A stretch of DNA of 64,000 bases. It comes from Sabellastarte sp. h YS-2021 (taxonomy: Eukaryota > Annelida > Polychaeta > Sabellida > Sabellidae). This document shows positions 13,106-24,207 of this stretch, piece by piece (position 1 is the stretch's first letter; each line of letters starts with the position of its first letter). Location of the stretch: positions 90,519,207 through 90,583,206 of the forward strand of contig OZ024935.1 in the NCBI GenBank assembly GCA_964017235.1, given 5' to 3'. Under the pieces are notes generated by a model. The model saw nothing but the letters and a program-made list of their open reading frames with translations. It ran no database searches and was not told the origin of the DNA. The position numbers and the translations under genes are program-made.

Positions 13106-13981
13106 TTAGGCAATTAAGTGTCATTTTTTTTTATATCATTTTAGTCCATCGGTATTTCTTTCACTTGACAAGGGATTTCCCCGAAAGGAAAACATGATAA
13201 AAATTGACTAAATTTGATTCATTTTGGGCCATTCAGGTAACAAAAACACTTTTTATGTTAGGTACACATGAGAGATATTTACCAAAGTTTTTCTGTGAGC
13301 CCTGGAACCGTTCATGAAAGGGTTTATATAGCCTGTTCCCAGACTCTAATCTAAGACTTTCAGCCCAAAGTTTAAAATTTAGGGTTGCATGTATCCTGTT
13401 CAACAGCCAGGGTCATACTGAGACGGGTCCTCAGCATTGTTATAGTTGTAACGGGTCAAACCCACACAGAGGTGACAGCCTGTGATTAGATGACAAACTT
13501 ACTTATCAAAGGTCACTGAGGATTTATGTTTCAGCTCAATTATTTGACACTCTTTGGCAGAACCCACAGTCTGGGACATACGGGATTTCTTAAAGAGACT
13601 CAATTTGGGATTTGACCGAATCCTGAGATTAACCTTAAGCCTGCCAAGGAGTTGTTTCATATCTGGAGCCCAGACTAACAAGCCTTGTATGTACCGTTTA
13701 AAAGAACACACATAGTGAATGAATTTTGTACTGTTTTCAAAGCTTGTACATTTAACTTGTAACTTAAGGATAAGGAGAAACACCGACGCTGTTACACCAA
13801 CTGACAACAAAATTTGCATACTTTTTCAAATATTCCCTTATCTGTAAAAAAAAGTCTGAACAGTGAACTTAAAGCCTCAACCAAATGAAGTAATTGTGTG
13901 TTCCAAAATATACATATTGAAAACCAATTGAGCTGGTAGAATGTAAGTAATTTAGTAGTTAAGACTTTTGAAGCAGACCAG

Positions 13982-14223
13982 GGGGCCACGGTGGGAGAGT
14001 GGTAACACTCTCGCCTCCCACCTCTGAGGCCGGGGTCCGATCCCCGTGACGGCCTTAAGTGAGAAAGCTGGTAGTTGCTTGCCGTTGGTCGGCAGTTTAC
14101 AGTACACAACCCTAGCGAACTATATGTACTGGTTTCCTCTGCCCTTCCAATTACCCGTCGTGATATGACCTGTACAGTGTTGAAAGCGACGTAAAACCCC
14201 AAATAAATAAATAAAATAAATAA
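13982..14223 (+). mobile_element. tRNA-derived SINE, full length with 16-bp TSD
   Basis: Head has A box TGGGAGAGTGG and a B-box-like GGTCCGATCCC. The body and tail match the other copies, ending in AAACCCCAAATAAATAAATA. Flanked by the identical 16-bp duplication TTTTGAAGCAGACCAG (13966-13981 and 14224-14239). The perfect duplication suggests a fairly recent insertion. Confidence 0.95.
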
Positions 14224-15589
14224 TTTTGAAGCAGACCAGTCTTAGTTGACCGGATTTTGTGAAATCAGATTTGATCGAGATTTAGATCAGCCTGAGACTT
14301 GGCTAACTGAGACTTTGCGTTAATTTGTCTAAAGATCTGAGGCTTGGAGAAAAAACAAATTCCCTTGGATTATGAAATTGGTCCCATATTTATATATTAC
14401 ATATTGTACATATTTGCCAATGTTAATTGAATATAATGGAGCTATAAACCCTCCATAGTTACTGATTAACAATGCATGATCATCTGAGATAACTTTGCAT
14501 AAACTGAAAATTTACTTCTTAATTTTAGTTGACTTATCTTCCGCCAGGGGCTCACTATGATAACACGAAGTGAACTTCTTAAAAATCCCACACGCAAGAA
14601 AAAGTAAGTGGAAAATGGATTTATTACGAGTGACATTTTTAAAATCAAAATGGTGTTCTAGCTACGTATTAAATCTAAAAGCATGGTATCTTTTATACGG
14701 AATTTGTTAAACAATATAAATTTACCAGTACAGAATATTATTGTCTGCTTGTAATTCTTAAAAGAGATTTTAATTTAAGGTCACTAAACATAAAAACACT
14801 TTTAATCAGAAAAAAACCTTATCTTCCTAGTTTTATGATCCGCATTTAAATAAACTTTTTTTTTCAAACTGGGCCAATTAATATCCATAATAAATAACTA
14901 AGAAAATGCTAATTTAAAGGATGTAGGTTAGTCAAGCTACTTCTAAACAAGGACTTTGGACACGAATCTTCAACAAAACAGAGATTTACTGATTTGGTAA
15001 TAATAGAATGTGAAAAACTTTGGTCAACATTTGAAAGGCATTAATCCCACAGTTTATTGGGGGGATCAATAAAAACCCAGAATTCGCTTTCAAATAAAAC
15101 TATATCATATCTTGTGTACAAAGGAGCTTTTCAACGTGGTAAAACTATTTACATATCTTGGCTTGTGTAATGTTATATTACACAATTTATAAATTATATT
15201 CTATGCTGTGTTTTAAAATGGTGGTTTATTAGTATAAACTGAAATATCTATGTGTGTACATTTGTCCAGTTTAAGTTTTATTAAATACTTTTACTGGGAA
15301 ACTTATTGAAGTGACTCTCAAGATATTCAAGTTGGAGTATTATGTTTTCACAGGACAAAGAAATACCTACATAAAACACTGGATTGTGCGAGTTGAACTT
15401 TGAAGTATATTTTGCAGGTCAGTTTTACAAGACAACTATCATAGTATCATTTCAAAGTAAAATCTTGAATGCTTTAAACAGTATAAAACATGCACATGAA
15501 ACCTATCTATATATAACCCTATAACAAAAAGTATTGCATTGTTTCTATTAGGTTGGATTATTTTGACTTCTACCAATGAGGTTCTGATT

Positions 15590-15790
15590 TGGCGGCATTT
15601 GTCTGTTTGTAAAATCAGTTGAACAGTGATGGATGGATTTTGAGGAAATTTTTCAGAAATGTTGAAAATGGCACGAGGCACAGATGATTAGATTTCAGTG
15701 GTGATCTGGATCACTGTCTGGATCAAGGAATTGAAGGATATTTTGTCATTGCATTCATAAGTAATATTATAGATGTTTAGCTTTAGCAGT
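15590..15790 (+). repeat. Dispersed repeat copy (GATCTGGATCA type)
   Basis: Contains GGTGATCTGGATCACTGTCT and TGGATCAAGGAATT, shared with copies near 42240, 49236 and 60950. An old, fragmentary member of a medium-copy repeat; no coding capacity. Confidence 0.6.
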
Positions 15791-17311
15791 TGTATGAGCT
15801 CGCTGAGTACTCTTGCTAATAATGCAAGTGTATCTTGTAAAGAGAGTATGTTTCTGTCCAAAATGGCTCTTTTAAAAAAAATTAGCATCATTTCAGACGA
15901 TAGTTATGCATTTATTCAAATACTTTTAGATTCCATTTTGGGCAACTTTGGTTGTTTTGGTTATTGATTCAACTGTGTTGTGACACCTCAGTTATACAGT
16001 ACTCGGGACAAAAATTCTCAATCATTATGCTTTTTATAGGGCTGTTCCACTGTGACGATTGTGTTACCGATTGGAATAGGATCCATCAACTTTGAAATTT
16101 GGGAAGTCAATCTGTTCATTTGAAACAATTCTTATAACAAACCACTACATTGGAATGATCATGTACAGCAGTTCCCGTAGGTCCTAACTCGATACATTTG
16201 CCAGTCAATCAGAAATAGATTTCAATAATATTAAACTGATAAAAATGTATCATAAACTGCCATAATCCTTACCATATCATGTATGTGGGGTTCCATCACA
16301 AACCCGTCTTAAATTTTTTTTTACATTGGTAAAGTCATCTGTTTTGACCTCACAACAATCTTACACCCCTCTCAACATACACAAAGCAATCTTTTCCACT
16401 TTAAGTCATTCCTTTAGGTTCATAAACCAATCGGTTAGATTGGAAAACTATTGCAAACTTCTTCGGAGCTTATCGGAAGACTTCTAAAACCAATCGCAAC
16501 ATCAGTCAGAAAGCTATTGGGAAAACATCAAAAACATATCCTACACTACACCCATGGATTGTGAGTGTTTGTATTTTAACCATTCAAGAGGTTTCAACAT
16601 GTCAAATATTTTTAACAAGTGTTTGAGCTTGTTAAATTTATACCCTTGAGCTTCAAGACTGAAGAGATTAGCCTTACGACCAATAAGATTACTCCTACAA
16701 CAACAAGATCAGGGCAGTCTGCAGACTTATTTACAATAGGGAAATAGGGGTATTAGGAACTTAGCTTTGTAATATATTATGGTTTATATCACAAAATAAT
16801 TCTGCCATTCTGCTCTTAGATTGTAATTTGTTCTGACAATGGAGACATAGAAATACACAGATACATATGCGTGTTGCATGAAGTAAGAATTCCATGTACA
16901 TGTAATTGTCATAATATTTGGCTGTAACACTTCAGCCTTTCACCTCTGTAGTTTGTTATGAAAATTGGTTGGCCTTGAGTGTGTTTATGTCTTCCGTTTC
17001 ACAGGAAGTTACTGAATGAAATATTTCAATACATTTCCTTTTTTTTTAGTACAAAATAATTTTGTATCATAAGCCTCAGCATTCATATCTTAATAGGCTT
17101 GAGAAATCTACTTTTTTCATAAATTCAAGAAATATATACATTTTTTGATGTGTGAATATTTCATGTTAAGCAAATATCACTTAGGACATTCTCAGAAAGA
17201 TTCTCGGTCACTGGATTAAATATAACATCATGCTAATCAGTTCTGACACTCTGTTACCTTCGATAGGTAAGTGTTCTGACGATCAAGTGCTATGTCTTGG
17301 TGATGTGTCCA

Positions 17312-17650
17312 TAGCTTGTTATAGGTTCCGCGACTTGTGGTTATATGCTCAGTGACTTGTGGTTAAAGCTTCACCAACTTGTGGGTATAACCTGAATGAT
17401 TTGTGGATATAGCTTCAGTAGCTTACGGCTTGTGAATGTAGTTTCAGTAACTTGTGATTATAGCCTCAGTGACTTGCAGTTATGGCTTTAATGACCTGTG
17501 ATTACAACTTCAGTGACTTGTGGTTGTAGCACCAGTTTCTTGTGGTTATAGCTTCCACAACTTGTGGTTATACTCTCAGTGAATTGTGGTTATAGCCTCA
17601 AAGACTTGTTGTCACAGTTTCAGTGACAATAGCTTCAAGTGTGGCATTCT
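17312..17650. repeat. Degenerate minisatellite, unit about 28-32 bp
   Basis: Repeated blocks on the theme CAGTGACTTGTGGTTATAGC with variable spacing (for example near 17350, 17505, 17540, 17575). The units are diverged, so this is an old tandem array. Not coding. Confidence 0.75.
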
Positions 17651-18197
17651 ATTCATTTAAAATGCCTCAGTTATAAAGTTTGATATGTGACCCATTGCCT
17701 CTCACCTCTATGATTGTGGCTTCAAATCAAGCTTGTGGTTGATTATTTGAGCTGGTGGTGATTTAGATAGCAACTGACCAAGAAATGTACATCTGTTGTC
17801 CTCGGTCCAAGAAATCTTTGATTGGCGGCTTCATGGGCACCATATTGGCATATCACCTCTGAGGTTGGAGTACCTCTCTCGCCCAGCATCAGTAGGGTTA
17901 AACTTACATTTTTCTGCTAATAACTACACGTTTTAAGTGCCAAAGTTTGACCAACTAGAATGCAATGCTTTTTCAGTAATTTTAATGACCATCTGAAGAT
18001 GTGCTGTTTTCAGTGCTGAGGATTCAGAAAATTTTAAGTTTCAAACTTGTGTACTATCTCAGTTGGTTCATTGTCAGTAATCAATCATTTCCTTGTACTG
18101 TGAAGTATTTGATAATAATCACATATTACTTCATTACACAAACTTTGTTATTGATGCATTCTTACAGTCAGTGCCAAAGCTGTGTTAAGTAGTTGCC

Positions 18198-18270
18198 ATG
18201 ATTGCTGTGACGTCATTATTAAGTGCACTTGCACTTTGGTACTGCTCCACAGAAATGGTGTTTTCTGAAG
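18198..18270 (+). CDS. Gene B exon 1, signal peptide
   Basis: ATG (GCCATGA) followed by a classic signal sequence, MIAVTSLLSALALWYC, ending at a phase-1 donor GAAG|GTAGGC. Splicing to 20710 gives a split Asp codon and then SPCENLTNNTC. Length, phase and the VTSL start match gene A exon 1. Confidence 0.8.
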
Positions 18271-21200
18271 GTAGGCAGCATTTTGTAAAATAATACATAC
18301 ACACATGTTTGGGTTTAACATTGCTTGGAGTAAGTTCTGTATGTGAATATAAGTTAATTAAAGGGATGGAGGAGAGTAATGCATACTTATTGGTTAGGAG
18401 TCTGTATTGCAAACAACGGGACATTATTTACTGCCTTATATATGGTGCCGGGGTTAGAACAGAAACCTGAAAGATGGGACATGAGAGCGACCCACCACGT
18501 CATGATTGCAAAATATTCCAGTTTTGACTAATTTACTTTTCCAGGATAAAATCCCCAACAAAAAGTTTATAAGAGTCTGAGAGCTAGTTGTGCCAAGTTA
18601 TGTAAGGACCAATAGATTAGACAAAATATTGAAATAATCCCCAGCAGTGAGACCCCTGGGGCTTTATTAAAATATGTAAGTTGATACATTGGACACAGAG
18701 TGAACAAAAGTCAAACACCCTGGATTGATTCCAATGTACACAAAATTTTGTCGCCTCGAGACACCATAACATTGTTGGGGTAAACTCTGAACACGTAAAT
18801 GGCAACCGGACAATTATAAGTCATAATACTTTATTAAACAGCCATTACACAAATTACCATTAATTTTTAACTAAATGTAATATGTTTATTGATAAAAATA
18901 TTGAATATATTTGATATACTTAGGCCTTGGCAACAACACTTCATCCACAAATACTAAAGTACATGTTTCTTTATATTGGATTTCATTTCTTTGAGATTTA
19001 CCTCTGGTTAAATATTTACCTACAATATACACAGAATGGTTTCACTGGCGGAGTAGGAATACATTCAATGCCCATGTGGGAATCTGTTAAGAGATTCTTT
19101 CAGTGTACATAGTCAAACATTCCACTAGATACAATATACATAGCTTTACATTTCACTGAAAGTTGAGTGTTTATATTTTTCATGCACAAGTATTAGCTCT
19201 TTGCAAATATATCATCGGGCAATTACACCTCCTATGTCGGGGAGGGGGGGGGGGGGTAAAATACAATGTACTTAATGCCACTTATGACACTACATAAGAC
19301 TCTGATTACTGTTTACACTGGAAAAGAAAAAAATGTGTTAACTAAACTGATAGGATGCCTTACAGCCTTATAACACATCTAAAAGCATGATTACCTGGGT
19401 ATTTGCACATAGATTTCCCCTGTTAGAGTATCTTGGTCAGTGTTTTCCTTGACACAATTACTGCTTTTTGAGATAGTACTATATAAGTGGGAGTTTAAGC
19501 TAGAAGAAAGCTTTACTAATTCTTCATTTTTGAAGAAATTCACTAGAATGTATTTTCACAAATGTTTTTTCTCAACTTAAGACATTAATACTGATTTAAA
19601 ATTCCACAAGGAATTAGTAATCACTGTCCAGCCTCAATACCCAAAGAAAGGTGGGCTAACAGTCACTACTGTATTGACTTGGGAAAACATTTAACAGAAT
19701 TAAGCTGTTCATGTACACCTGTATATGAGATATGTGTTCCTATATTTGTTATAATATATGATATAACATAATTCTTATCAACCTATTACTCGTAATCTGA
19801 AGTTAGCAAAACACCTATTATGTTATTACTCTCCATAAAGTGGGTGCCCCTTATATTGACTTGCCAAACCTCGAACCCATACAAAGAGGTCTGATTTAGT
19901 GCTTAGTAGGTTTGGCAATCATAGGCTCTCACCCCTGTATGTGTTGGACTTTGCCAAGCTGCAATACTGAGGACCTGTCCCAATATGATCCTGGCTGAAT
20001 GGGGGTGTAAAACCCTAACTTCGACCTTTGCCAAACACACACAAATAAAAATCACACCCGTGGATGATTTGTCGTGTCTGTGGGAACAGAACTTGATTTC
20101 ATTTCAAGCTAGTAGTTGGTCTAGGATTTAATTTTCAAAGGCAGAAATGCCTTTTAATTGGCAAAGAAATGTTCAGATTGTTCGGGAAAGAGGGGTTAAA
20201 TAGTGATGTTGAACAATAAACCTGTTTTACACTTTGTGAGAGAAAGGCACTCCCCCCTACATATTCACACTGTAGGTTTACTCCATAATCAGTTACACCA
20301 TAATAAATACCTTAATTTAATTATCTTCTCTGATCATTCAGTGAGACTCACAAACTGCAAATTCATATTAAATAGAAAAACTGTGTTGGCACAAAAAGCT
20401 AAAATATATTCACAATTTAGTTGGACTATTTTCCATTTAAAGCAAAGAAAAAAAATAAAATGTAAATTATCTTTTGTAGCCTGTCTACACCAGAGGTTAG
20501 GGTTAATAGATTTAGCATTTTAAACCGCCAAGTTTCCCAAGGAAGGCTGAACCATTCTGTTTTTGATACTATGCCCATGAGTTAAACCAAATACATAGAT
20601 TGGTTAAGTACAAAACTAAAGAAATCCTTAATTAAAATTGAATACTAAATATTGCTATCTAATATAGATATATTGTGTGTTATCACAATTACGTCTTTTT
20701 CCCTCTTAGATTCGCCATGCGAGAATTTAACAAACAACACATGCACCTCTTGTGTGGGTGAAGAGATGCTACTCCAGTGTCCGGCTGGTCAAATTGTCAC
20801 TGGATTCCTCCTTGCTGGTTTTGGGAAAGACTCTGGAACAAATGCAGTGTGTGGATACCAGTCCACTGACTGTGTAGGAAAACCAGCTTTGCTAAATGGA
20901 TATTTTATGAGCTGTATGTGGAAGAGACGAGTTTGCCGCTTCACATTAACACCTTATGACTTTACCATAGGATTCCTGTGCCCAACAGTGCAAAGTACTC
21001 CAAAGTACCTGATGACCTCCCACTTGAAGTGTGTATCAGGTAAATTTGCAAATGCAACATATTGCAAATGTCTCTCATATCTTGTATATATTTAAATTAG
21101 TAAGTAAAGTTTTATTGCTGAGTAGATCTGATGTCAAAAAAGGATATATCTAGATTCATATAATGGAACGTAACTGTCCATGTGTGGCTGTCAAGAGTAT

Positions 21201-24200
21201 TTTTTTATTTTTGTAACCAAAGTAAGTAATGTAGTTACCTCAGATTTATTTTTGCTTAAGCGTCATTTTCAATACAATGTACAGGTCATATCACAAGATA
21301 TAATGATTGTGCCAAGTGATGCATACTAACTAGGCAATAATCTGGGCATTGACAAATATGTTAGATTTCCTATTTCAGGCCAGGTCAAAAATATGAAATC
21401 ACAATCCCAGAGGCAGGATGCATGGGATAGAAACATGATATGGTTTAACAAGGAAATAACTGTCAGTTTACTTTATTGTGTTGTTGGAATGCTTAATTTT
21501 GCTGCCTGGATATCTAGGTCACAGCTGTTGCCTTTTTAACAACAAGGGTCATATTTGGACAACAGATAGATAGATAGTTGCCACATGTTAACATGGGTTG
21601 GATTAGAGCAAAATAACAACAATATGCTTTGTTGTATTTGATAACCATAAGGCCATTGATGTAATTATGGGAATATGAATATGCACGCTAAGATTTTTAA
21701 TTTATTTATATATTTTTTGTTTTACATCACATTCAATAGCCAGGGTCATATTGCGACGGGTAGTTTACGGGTGGAGGAAACCAGTGCATACTAGTAGGTC
21801 AAGATTCTGCACTGTAAACCACTGGGCATCGGCAAGTAACTACCAACTGTCCAACATGAAACTCCTGGACCAAGATTCGAACCGGTGACCTCAGAGGTTG
21901 AAGGCGAGTACTGTGATGACTAGGAAATCACCTACATAATTAATACTTATGTAATTCCATAAAACTGACTTACTGTCTTATTGTTCTAGAGTTATCGCTT
22001 CACAGACTTTCTCGAGAAGAGCATCAAGTCATCAGCATAAGCCATAACAATTCCGGATACATTGTGAGTCCAGACTTCCCAAAACCATATAGTCAGACCA
22101 GATCTAACCCTTGGGGAGAAGGGTGTACCATCTCATTAGCGGCAGCCCAGGGAATGGGTATTCACCTTCAAAGTATTTACATGGATATCCGCAGCACTGG
22201 GAATAACTGTCAAGATGACTATATACAATTGAATTGGACTGACCAAGGCAAGTCACGTGACATGACACATTGTGGTACAGACCCCATGAACATCTCCATA
22301 ATGGCATCACATGCAGTGCTGACCTTTCATTTTCCACATTCAGGCAATTCAAACGAAGGATTTGCTTTGCATTACAGTTGTAAGTATAATCATTCATGAT
22401 AGCAAGTTCAAGGCAATTTCACATGATTATAGTATAGTTTATCATTCATGCAAACCAAACAACAATAACTATAAATGCTTTTGCATTGTTCCAACTCTTG
22501 GGCCCGTATTCACGAAAGGTCTTAGGCTTAGCCAGGTCTTAGGCTTAAATCCAGTCTTAAAGTTAAAAGTCTCAGGTAAGTTTTGTCTTAAAACCGTATT
22601 CACTAAGGGTGGTTTTCTGTGTCATGTGACCTTTCTTTTCTATTCAAACTATACTATTGGTGACATATATCCTTCATTTAATGCATTTTATCTAAGGAAA
22701 AGTGCTGTTTTGAAATAGAAAACCTTGTTACCACATATAAACTTCCCAAAGACTGCTTTAGTAAGGCGTTCTGTATAATTATACTTTATTTCCAGCCATT
22801 TCAAATTTTGAAGCGGAGAAAAGTTTATGCGGCCATATTTATGTCTTATTTACAAAATTTAAGCCCACTACCAACCTTTCTTAAAGTTAAGCCCTTATTT
22901 AAGCCTAAGACTGGTCTTAACTTCTTTGTGAATACCGCTAAGACTAAGACAAAAGTCTCAACCTTAAGCCTACGCCCTGGCTAAGACCTTTCGTGAATAC
23001 GGGCCCAGGTTATTTACTGTCACACACCATATAAAGCCTGTATAGGGGTATACCCAGAGCGGAATATACATACGGAATATACATACGAATATTTCTTTAC
23101 CATGGATAATATGCGTCAACAAGTGCTGATTTTTCACAAATATCTCGGAAACTATGTCACCTACAAATATGTATTATATATCATTAAAAAGGTCTTTTCA
23201 CAGCGCTTCTGCTCATGTTTGTTGCATAATATCTGTGCAGAAATAGATGAGAAATCCCAAGTAATAGACCGAGGCTTTTACACCCATTTGTGCCCCTGTG
23301 TATATGGCAACCTTTTAAACTTTTTTTTCCTATTTAAATATGGATTTACATACAAAATGGTGGATATTTAAAGTAAAATATATACAGACATGTACAGAAA
23401 AAAATATATCACTCATGAAGATTAACAATATAATACTCTTACTGCGCACCTTTGTATAATATTGTCATCTTTATCCATGTATATATTTTTTTCTATATGT
23501 CATACAGGATGTTTTCCTATTACACAAACTGTTAAATTTTTTGTGTATTTTTTGTGATAATAAAATGATATTTCAGCATTTGAGATATCCAGCAAGACAA
23601 CTGTTAGTGAAATACCTGAGGCAACAACAATCACAAAGAAAACCATTACTGGTATGTGTAATTTGATTTTATAGTAAACATTTTATAGTGTAATATTTTC
23701 GGCATTGGCTATTTCCTAGCACTACAGTTTGAATGGTTGTAACAGTAAAAAGGTCCAGCCTTTATTTGAATTGTCATGCAACAGCACTAAAGTTTGTGGT
23801 TTAATATCGCCCTTTGATTAAGACCTAAAGTTTACACATTTAGCAACTATTTTCTTCAATTATATATAGAATTAATTGTATACAAATCCATTTTGCAAAC
23901 AGTGATAAAATGATTACAATGAGCACCATTTCATGTTTTAGATGACAGCACTGCTAAAAATAATGTAGAAGATCCAATGGAAAATTCAAATGAAGATCCA
24001 GAAAAAGATTACTCAACCATCATTGCCATAGTGTTGTCCATAGCAGTAGGCATTTTACTGATACTCCTGTGCATTGCAGTTTTAATGATTTGTCAAAAGA
24101 GGAAGAGTATGTATTCTCCTGAAGAAGAAACATCAAAGCGAGGTCATTCTGCATTTTCAGATTGCCACAGTGAATTTAGTGAATGGAGTGAACATGGAGA

Positions 24201-24207
24201 AGCATAG
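18198..24207 (+). CDS. Gene B: signal peptide - SUEL-lectin-like - CUB - TM receptor
   Basis: Predicted 377-aa type I membrane protein, paralogue of gene A about 8.6 kb upstream on the same strand. Exons: 18198-18270, 20710-21039, 21990-22379, 23577-23651, 23942-24207; all introns phase 1 and the frame closes at TAG 24205-24207. Signal peptide 1 to about 24, SUEL-like domain about 25-134 with 10 Cys, CUB about 135-264, Thr-rich linker 265-289, acidic stalk, membrane helix about 316-340, tail 341-377. Domain exons have exactly the same lengths as in A. The first CUB cysteine is missing (RLS instead of RLC), leaving an odd number in that domain. The tail (PEEETSKRGHSAFSDC, FSEWSEHGEA) is Ser/Glu-rich and unlike A or D. 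Ligand and function unknown. Confidence 0.85.
18271..20709. other. Intron 1 of gene B
   Basis: No coding exon seen. Contains a G run near 19242-19256 and, near 19855-20020, a copy of the dispersed repeat with GCTGCAATACTGAGGACCTG and a GTAAAACCCTAACTTCGACC end. Confidence 0.5.
20710..21039 (+). CDS. Gene B exon 2, SUEL-lectin-like domain
   Basis: 330-nt phase 1-1 exon. Ten Cys in the same order as A: PCENLTNNTCTSC, LLQCPAGQIVTGF, then VC, DC, SCMWKRRVCRFTL, FLCP and LKC. PKYL near the end keeps the KYL element of rhamnose-binding lectins, but YGR is AGFGK and DPC is absent. Sequons NLT and NNT lie in the N-terminal extension. Confidence 0.85.
21700..21925 (-). mobile_element. Diverged SINE (minus) in intron 2 of gene B
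   Basis: Shares the tail (TATTGCGACGGGTAG, GGAGGAAACCAGTGCATAC) and a recognisable B-box complement (GATTCGAACC) with the main family, but differs along its length and has no clear duplication. Likely an older subfamily member. Confidence 0.65.
21990..22379 (+). CDS. Gene B exon 3, CUB domain
   Basis: 390-nt phase 1-1 exon with GYIVSPDFPKPYSQ, GMGIHLQSIYMD, NCQDDYIQLNWTD, MTHCG and EGFALHYS. Three Cys remain of the four in A; the N-terminal partner is Ser (HRLS). Donor AGTT|GTAAGT is strong. Confidence 0.9.
22500..23006. mobile_element. Foldback MITE with GGGCCCGTATTCACGAA ends, intron 3 of gene B
   Basis: About 507 bp. Termini GGGCCCGTATTCACGAAAGG and the complement CTTTCGTGAATACGGGCCC, followed inwards by further paired blocks (CTTAGGCTTA / TAAGCCTA, GTCTTAA). 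Long imperfect arms and no ORF mark a foldback-type non-autonomous transposon. No target duplication can be named with confidence. Confidence 0.85.
23577..23651 (+). CDS. Gene B exon 4, juxtamembrane linker
   Basis: 75-nt phase 1-1 exon (25 codons), Thr/Ser/Lys-rich (SKTTVSEIPEATTITKKT), no Cys. Counterpart of the 72-nt linker exon in gene A. Confidence 0.75.
23942..24207 (+). CDS. Gene B exon 5, transmembrane helix and tail
   Basis: Acidic stalk (EDPMENSNEDPEKDY), helix about residues 316-340 (IIAIVLSIAVGILLILLCIA), basic QKRK, then a 33-residue Ser/Glu-rich tail ending HGEA. No tyrosine-based signalling motif is obvious. Acceptor TTTTAG. Confidence 0.88.

Larger units (their letters stand above)
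13109..18197. other. Intergenic region between genes A and B
   Basis: Besides the SINE at 13982 and the repeats listed separately, I see no exon. Around 13385-13500 lies a piece of a dispersed repeat (GGGTCATACTGAGACGGGTC, then GAGGTGACAGCCTGTGATTAG). Stretch 16039-16560 has several near-palindromic CCGATTGG/CCAATCGG pairs and may be a decayed foldback element, but I could not define its ends. Confidence 0.45.

Noticed and set aside
13982-14055. tRNA gene at the heads of SINEs
   Set aside because: A and B boxes are present, but the sequence continues into the SINE body and does not fold into a complete cloverleaf acceptor stem.
23102-23371. 89-codon frame in intron 3 of gene B
   Set aside because: No domain, no splice-site agreement with neighbours, AT-rich composition like the intron.
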